The notes under the pieces: model-generated
The model's database searches: none
Told to the model about the DNA's origin: nothing
The model's input: only the letters and a program-made list of their open reading frames with translations
Part shown: positions 59,801-64,000 of the stretch, one piece after another
How positions within the stretch are numbered: position 1 is the first letter of the stretch
Layout: each line of letters opens with the position of its first letter
Assembly: GCA_031216445.1 (NCBI GenBank)
Contig: CM062199.1
Coordinates: 5,924,501 to 5,988,500 of the forward strand
Direction: 5' to 3'
Source: Lateolabrax maculatus
Lineage: Eukaryota; Chordata; Actinopteri; Acropomatiformes; Lateolabracidae
Length of the DNA: 64,000 nt
Position numbers and translations under genes: made by a program

Positions 59801-60015
59801 AACAGTACAGTGACACATGCACAGGAAACATTTATCTTTGAACTGACTCATAGTCATACCAACCTGCATAACAGCGTTGAAGAAGCAGGTGTTACCGAGG
59901 TTATTTATGCCTTTGACAGGGACCAAGGTGCTGTTGATGGCTGGGCTCTTTCCTCTGGGCGGGTCAGTATAATCTGATGGTTCCTCTTGCAGCTTGATGA
60001 TCTTGGGTGATGCTC
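41040..60015 (-). CDS. usp45: USP45, ubiquitin carboxyl-terminal hydrolase (5' end outside window)
   Basis: Exons on the minus strand are 59864-60015, 58251-58346, 57612-57742, 49565-49652, 46892-46973, 46339-46430, 45721-45777, 45466-45597, 43968-44634, 43149-43246, 42897-42983, 42663-42807 and 41040-41170 with the stop. Phases join throughout and encode about 651 aa, matching human USP45 (814 aa) from just before the Cys box to the C-terminus. USP45 is a cysteine deubiquitinase; human USP45 acts on ERCC1 in DNA repair. The Cys box is NNLGNTCFFNAVMQ (TGC at 59885-59887), the QQ-type box is YQQQDSQELLHYLL, LHLKRFHQ follows, and the His box is SGSMRGGHYTAYVK (CAC at 42730-42732). The final residues are QAYLLFYEEML. 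The zinc-finger UBP exons and start must lie beyond 64000. The acidic, Ser-rich insert in 43968-44634 is typical of this family. The catalytic domain is intact. Confidence 0.96.
41174..41238. repeat. (CA)n/(TG)n repeat abutting usp45 last-exon acceptor
   Basis: On the gene strand the repeat reads TG with TTTG interruptions and runs directly into TTTCAG at 41171-41176, replacing a normal polypyrimidine tract. Confidence 0.95.
42663..42807 (-). CDS. usp45: usp45 exon with catalytic histidine box
   Basis: Encodes ERVLYSLYGIVEHSGSMR then GGHYTAYVKVR, the USP His box, and a basic Lys/Arg-rich linker to the last exon. The donor is CAG then GTCAGG. Confidence 0.95.
43968..44634 (-). CDS. usp45: usp45 large insert exon (acidic/Ser-rich, then KECSIQSC motif)
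   Basis: A 667-nt exon. The first two thirds are low-complexity and poorly conserved (Ser, Glu, Thr, Pro, with DSSNDADSEASESEW), the usual disordered insert inside the USP domain. The last third returns to conserved catalytic-domain sequence: SSKECSIQSCLHQFTS and ELLMGNNKLLCESC, with the CxxC cysteines of the USP zinc-ribbon fingers. Confidence 0.93.
46974..49564. other. usp45: usp45 intron with candidate enhancer sequence
   Basis: A 2.6-kb intron. 47240-47830 and 48130-48560 are complex, unique-looking and much less AT-rich than the rest. The former has a cluster of TAATTA/TAATTG words. The remaining sequence (48600-49560) is AT-rich and featureless. Confidence 0.5.
47240..47830. promoter_or_regulatory. 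candidate conserved non-coding element / enhancer
   Basis: Homeodomain-type cores cluster here: GATAATTGG (47344), TAATTAATTA (47511-47520), TAATTGG (47705), ATAATTGAC (47714), AATTAGCATATTTAG (47731), CTAATGGCCAATCA (near 47757). They lie within complex sequence that has no repeat or coding character. Function is inferred from motif density only. Confidence 0.4.
50011..51960 (-). mobile_element. decayed LINE (CR1/L2-like) reverse-transcriptase and 3' end
   Basis: Minus-strand reading gives, with stops and shifts: NLKAVWEGMKS and NSELADELSGFYLRF (51600-51740), LWKVSIVVPIAKN (about 51310-51350), NRVEGLLDSMQFACKTNRGV then DATATL (51130-51215), TCRPQWVRVNDALS (50925-50970), a degenerate active-site region IVIISLLRDGETSRGPVVDE (50765-50825), and KTKDMAIDLRGSA (50680-50720). 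The element ends in a (CAGTT)n run at 50011-50030. It is a long but dead copy, 5' truncated. Confidence 0.85.
52670..52712. repeat. (TTTA)n microsatellite
   Basis: About ten TTTA units. Confidence 0.95.
53484..53530. repeat. (AC)n microsatellite preceded by C run
   Basis: About 23 AC units following a run of C at 53475-53483. Confidence 0.97.
55835..56085. repeat. dispersed teleost repeat (probable hAT-type MITE/SINE fragment)
   Basis: Begins GTGCTGCAACTAGTGATTGT and carries AGTCAATAAAATGTTGGAAAA, GAGCCCAAGATGGCATCTTG and CCAAAGATATTCAATTTAC. This word order is familiar from a very abundant fish repeat. Classification is from memory only. Confidence 0.55.
56860..56930. repeat. (CA)n plus CAGA compound repeat
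   Basis: CA run at 56860-56892 grading into ACAGACACAGAGACAGAG. Confidence 0.93.
59395..59522 (+). mobile_element. LINE 3' tail remnant
   Basis: Contains TTCATTTGCACTC and AATTTCCCTCGGGGTAAAT followed by a weak ATCTTATCTC tail. This resembles the common 3' end of fish non-LTR elements, where TTTCCCCxxGGGATxAATAAAG precedes a short repeat. Only the last about 130 bp is present. Confidence 0.5.
59864..60015 (-). CDS. usp45: usp45 exon with catalytic cysteine box
   Basis: This is the first usp45 exon visible in the window. It enters in phase with two bases completing a codon begun in an exon beyond the edge. It reads ASPKIIKLQEEPSDYT, then a linker, then GINNLGNTCFFNAVMQ. The cysteine in NTC is the expected nucleophile. 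The donor is CAG then GTTGG. Confidence 0.95.
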
Positions 60016-63000
60016 CTGGGACACAGAAACACAAAATAGGTTAGTGATGCACAGCAGTAGAAACTTAAAAACAATGTATATCAGTTAAATGATTCAAGAG
60101 ATCTAGTACAAGCCTGGAAGAACAGATAAATAATGAGGATACTGTGTGTGGATGGTCTTCGGAGTTGACAAAAGATTCAGTTTCTAAACCCTGATTTAGT
60201 TACTTTGAGACAAGGCAGCCAAGCTTATAGATGCAGCTGAGATGGTGGCTGGGTTGGCAACTTGGTTGAGTTAGATGGTGGAAGTTGGCCTTGCAGCTGG
60301 AAAATTTCGGCCTCCCTTAAATTGGGATTGCGGCAGGATACAGAAAATATTGGGCTTAGCCTTGAAGCGAGACTGGGGCTGGGAGCAGGGTGCTGGGATG
60401 GCAGCTGGAAGGAAAGCTGGGTCATTTGGGAAAGCAGATGACAGCTGTAGAAGTTTCCGCTGGTTAGTGAGGCAGGGGAGGGGGCTGGGTTGGAGAGATG
60501 GCTCTCCAGAGCCAGCTGTTACTCCTGATCACCAATGAAAACTAACCTTAAACAGACACTCAGACACAGATGGTCAGAATCTAACAGTGATATACAGATA
60601 GCCTGCTGGGGACAGACTACAGTAGGTAGTGTAGCTGTGCGAGGTGATGGCGTGCCAGAAGCAAACAACAAAGCCAACACCATGATGACTAATACCAATA
60701 ACATGTTATTGACATGTGTTGATTCTCTAGCTAGATTAGAGTAGAAGGGGGTCAAGTCCTCATGTGAAAAATGTGTACAGATAAAAGGAATGATGTGTAT
60801 TGAACTAAAATCATTCCCTTTCAGCAAGTTTAAAAGGAGTTTGGGCCAAACCGCAACACGTTGCTGCCACACTCTCTCTCACTATCCAACAGATATCGGA
60901 TATTTCACATTTTCCAAAACATTAAATTTTTACTCAAGTATCATTTTGGTCAGGAGAGACAAAAAATGACATTAACTGTGAGCAGTTGGTTTATGTGCAA
61001 CAAGTAGAGTCATTTAATACAGAGTATCTGCTGATAGATACTCCTGTTCTAATATCCCCATTGTCTTCCATACTGTTACTGTTCACAAATCCACAGAGCA
61101 CACCTGAAGTACAATTAATTTAGGCAAACCATCAATAATATGCAATGTAGAACAAAGTATGCAATTTTAGTGTAATTGAAATTTGTGGTCGTGTTAGCAG
61201 TCGTAAAAACAACCGAGCTGAAATATGTCTCTCGCGCAGGCTTGAAAGGGTCATTAAAAGGTTTTAAAAAAGTAACATTAATTTAAAGACCCATTAAGAA
61301 TCATAAATAATAAACCAACAAATAATAAATAAACTTTTCACCGCTTTCCATGTAAAATATGTAGCTGCAAATTTCTATGTGTGAACAAACTCTAACACGA
61401 AGTTCAGACAGAACATGGAAAAAAGGAGGTGGTGCGAATGGATTTAAAGTTAAGGGAGAGAGATGAGCGAAGCAATGAATGAAGGATAAGTTACTAGGAG
61501 GTGGAATTTGATGCAGAGATGTGTTCACTAAATGTGATATTGGAGAGGTTCGAATGATCCAGAAAATCCCAGGCATTTAGCTTCATTCAGGATATCATGT
61601 GCTCTATAATGAATGACAAGATCAGTATTCTCAAACATGGTCCCTCTGATCACTATGGCACAGTAACTTACTAATATTTACAAAGATGTCATCAAAAAGA
61701 AAAAAAACAGAAAAAGGTCAAAAGAACGGCTGCAGTGTCAATTAAAATAGTGGTGTCTTTAAACATGCTGCTAAACAAGATGTCACTAGTGCCAATTTCA
61801 CGTGCTTATTTTTCAAGTCAAGTAATCAGACCTTGAACGCATTACAATGTGTACACATTTACCTTTACCTGCACCAGAAATAAACTACTTAAGATGATTT
61901 CTTTTAATTCAACTGGTGTTAATCTGTTTAGTGAGTGAAAAAACAAGAAAAGCGAAAAGTCCTGAAGCTGTATAGAGTAGACAGGTGATTATGTTCTGTC
62001 CTTCCTGCTTTAATATTGTGAACAGTACAATTCTTATTTTTCTTTAATGGAGGATTTTTCAGGACATTTTCTTTTGTGCTGGTGTGATTAAATACGATTG
62101 ATTTTTTAGATTTCAAACATGAATGAATTCCATGTTTACATTGCAAACAGAATTTTCTTCAGGCGCGGTCTCAAAAATCCCAGATTTCCTCTGTGAATAA
62201 CAACAAGTGTTTTAACAACAGTAGCAGCTCCATTACAACTGGATAGCCAAATGACATGATGAAAAAAATATTCAAATGGGCCTTTAATATGCTTTCATAT
62301 AGGTCTTTACGGTCTAGGAAATAAACACAAAAGTCCTTTGTTGTAAGCCGATAATAAGACATACCAGTGCAAAATGGCATATTCTTACAGGGACCGATGG
62401 CAGAACCTTGAGGCCTACAGGCTGTAGAGAAATCAACAAAATGCTGGTAAACACAAAAAGAGTTTGGTCCATGAACACTTCACCCATATAAGTCGGTCAA
62501 GAGAGCAGGCTAGCAGCAAGGTCACTGGCCTAGACCTGCTCATATCCAAACAACGGAAACTCAATTGAACTCTAAACCATCATTATCATCTTAACAACCT
62601 GCACCTTTACTCTCACCGTTCTCCTCAACACACAAATGGCCTTGCCTTAGCACATATTCAATTCATAGAACCACTCCTTGTGCACAACAAATTTTTGAAA
62701 AAGCTATTCAACCTACAGCGGTGGTAAGCCCACTGCTGGCCGCAACCCAGCAAGCGTCTCCTCCTCAAGGCCAAGGACATGAGTGGAAGTGCCCTGGTCA
62801 CAGTCACTGGAATGTGAACCATTGGCTTTGTACTCGTGGCCTGGCAATTTGCATTTTATACTCAATCAAATTCCACCCAAAGGAATGGGTGTTAGAGGGC
62901 AACTTTTCTGTTGAACAGATTTGAGAAGAAAAACACAATTCTTTGCGCACACACAGGTCTGCTGCATTATTATATTTTTCTTGGCTGCACTAACTGTGTT

Positions 63001-64000
63001 GCTTTAAATTTTCATCGCTTTAACTGAAAACTGTTCAACACTGATGAGGAATGAAGAGAGCACTTCTAGACTTGTAGTTTTGGGACTAGAAGGGGTGAGG
63101 TTCAGCTTGTCGGGACGACATGCCTTCGTGGCGCTCCACCCAGTGGTGCTAAATGCATCTGGCCCTCTGTGCTGGCAACATCTGGAGGCCTATTTCCATT
63201 TTCAATATGCAGCCATAAGGGAGCTCCCATATGTCAACACACACAATGCATGGAAAACAAGTGGAGATAGGGGAAGACTGCAGTCCCGATCAGAACAAAC
63301 TGTGTATTTTTGGATTTGGTGTGAGACTGAGAAGGTGTGAAGAGATGTGTTTACGCAAGTGTGAACAACGGAGCAAAAGAGAAAGTAATAAAGAGAGAGA
63401 AAGAGAGAAAATCAACAAGACTTAATGCAACTTGAGTGTAAGAGCTGCGACTGGCACTTCAGCTAAGAGGAAGCAGAGGAATGAGGAAACTAACTGGGCG
63501 GAATGGGGATGCCGATGGACACACTCTGCATCTGGGACCGTCACCCAAGGTAAACAATGTTCAGGGAGCCATCTGGTTGAGACTGGGGAGAGGGGGGCAG
63601 AAGAGGGCAGGGGGTGCAGTGGGTGGAGGGAAGGGTTGCAACGAGCACAAGCATATGGAAAAGCAGATTTTTCCTCTCCCTGCAGCAGTCAGCGAAGGCA
63701 AATGTCAGCATGCGCTGCGTCCACGCTTGACTGTGTTGCACTCGGCACCACCACCTGGCCCTCCTTGCTCAGCCACCGAGTATGGGCAGCAGTGACACTG
63801 TGGAGCCTTTCCCCAGGGTAGAGGAAAGCATCCCGGTGCTCAGGATCGTCAGCATGCACGCATGTACACCAACACCTCCTGCACTCCCTGCTCTTTTTCA
63901 CACAAGAGATGCACAAAGAAACATGGGACTTACAGGGGACAGTACCTGCAAAATTAAAATTTAAAAAAACACACAAGCTTAACTCAAATCTTGTAACGTT
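60016..64000. other. usp45: usp45 upstream intron (continues past window edge)
   Basis: No usp45 zinc-finger exon was found here, so this is taken as one long intron. It is AT-rich at 60880-62700. Complex stretches at 62690-62910, 63050-63260 and 63640-63830 may be conserved. A possible 12-nt microexon is noted at 63934-63945. Short GA-rich DNA lies at 63390-63415. Confidence 0.45.

Noticed and set aside
61545..61565. GGTTCGAATGATCC resembling a tRNA T-loop / B box
   Set aside because: The B-box consensus is not matched after GGTTCGA and no cloverleaf or A box lies upstream.

Overview
The window looks like teleost fish nuclear DNA. It carries intron-split vertebrate genes, dense (CA)n/(TG)n and other microsatellites, compact introns, and decayed fish-type LINE and MITE copies. 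Four protein-coding genes are recognisable by exon-by-exon match to vertebrate families. All four lie on the minus strand: faxc (8.1-19.9 kb), coq3 (22.5-28.2 kb), pnisr (28.8-35.7 kb) and usp45 (about 39.1-60.0 kb, with its 5' end beyond the right edge). From memory this is the same order and orientation as human 6q16.2 (FAXC-COQ3-PNISR-USP45), so the block is an ancient conserved syntenic segment.

Layout. 1-8.1 kb is intergenic, with a LINE reverse-transcriptase fragment, microsatellites, a pyrimidine-rich tract and several unique, possibly conserved stretches. 8.1-19.8 kb is faxc (6 coding exons, 415 aa predicted) with a long 3' UTR that holds a MITE. 20-22.5 kb is intergenic. 22.5-28.1 kb is coq3 (6 coding exons, 330 aa), followed without much gap by pnisr (10 coding exons plus a predicted extra terminal exon; 824 or 834 aa). 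Its CpG-rich promoter lies at 35.5-35.8 kb. A degraded plus-strand coding remnant that I cannot name sits at 36.5-37.6 kb. usp45 fills 39-60 kb with 13 exons that encode the whole catalytic domain. Its larger introns contain a decayed LINE (50-52 kb) and several stretches rich in homeodomain, POU and E-box-like words that look like developmental enhancers.

Function. The four genes do not form a pathway. FAXC is a metaxin/GST-fold membrane protein linked to axon development, COQ3 is the mitochondrial O-methyltransferase of ubiquinone synthesis, PNISR is a nuclear-speckle RS protein, and USP45 is a deubiquitinase. They probably stay together as bystanders in a regulatory block around developmental genes that flank this interval in vertebrates (POU3F2 on one side, PRDM13 on the other); that is inference. 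No prokaryotic-type system, CRISPR array, rRNA or convincing tRNA was seen. The most notable sequence-level observations are a pnisr stop codon embedded in a splice donor with an RS-type terminal exon downstream, the usp45 last-exon acceptor embedded in a TG repeat, and the unnamed coding remnant.
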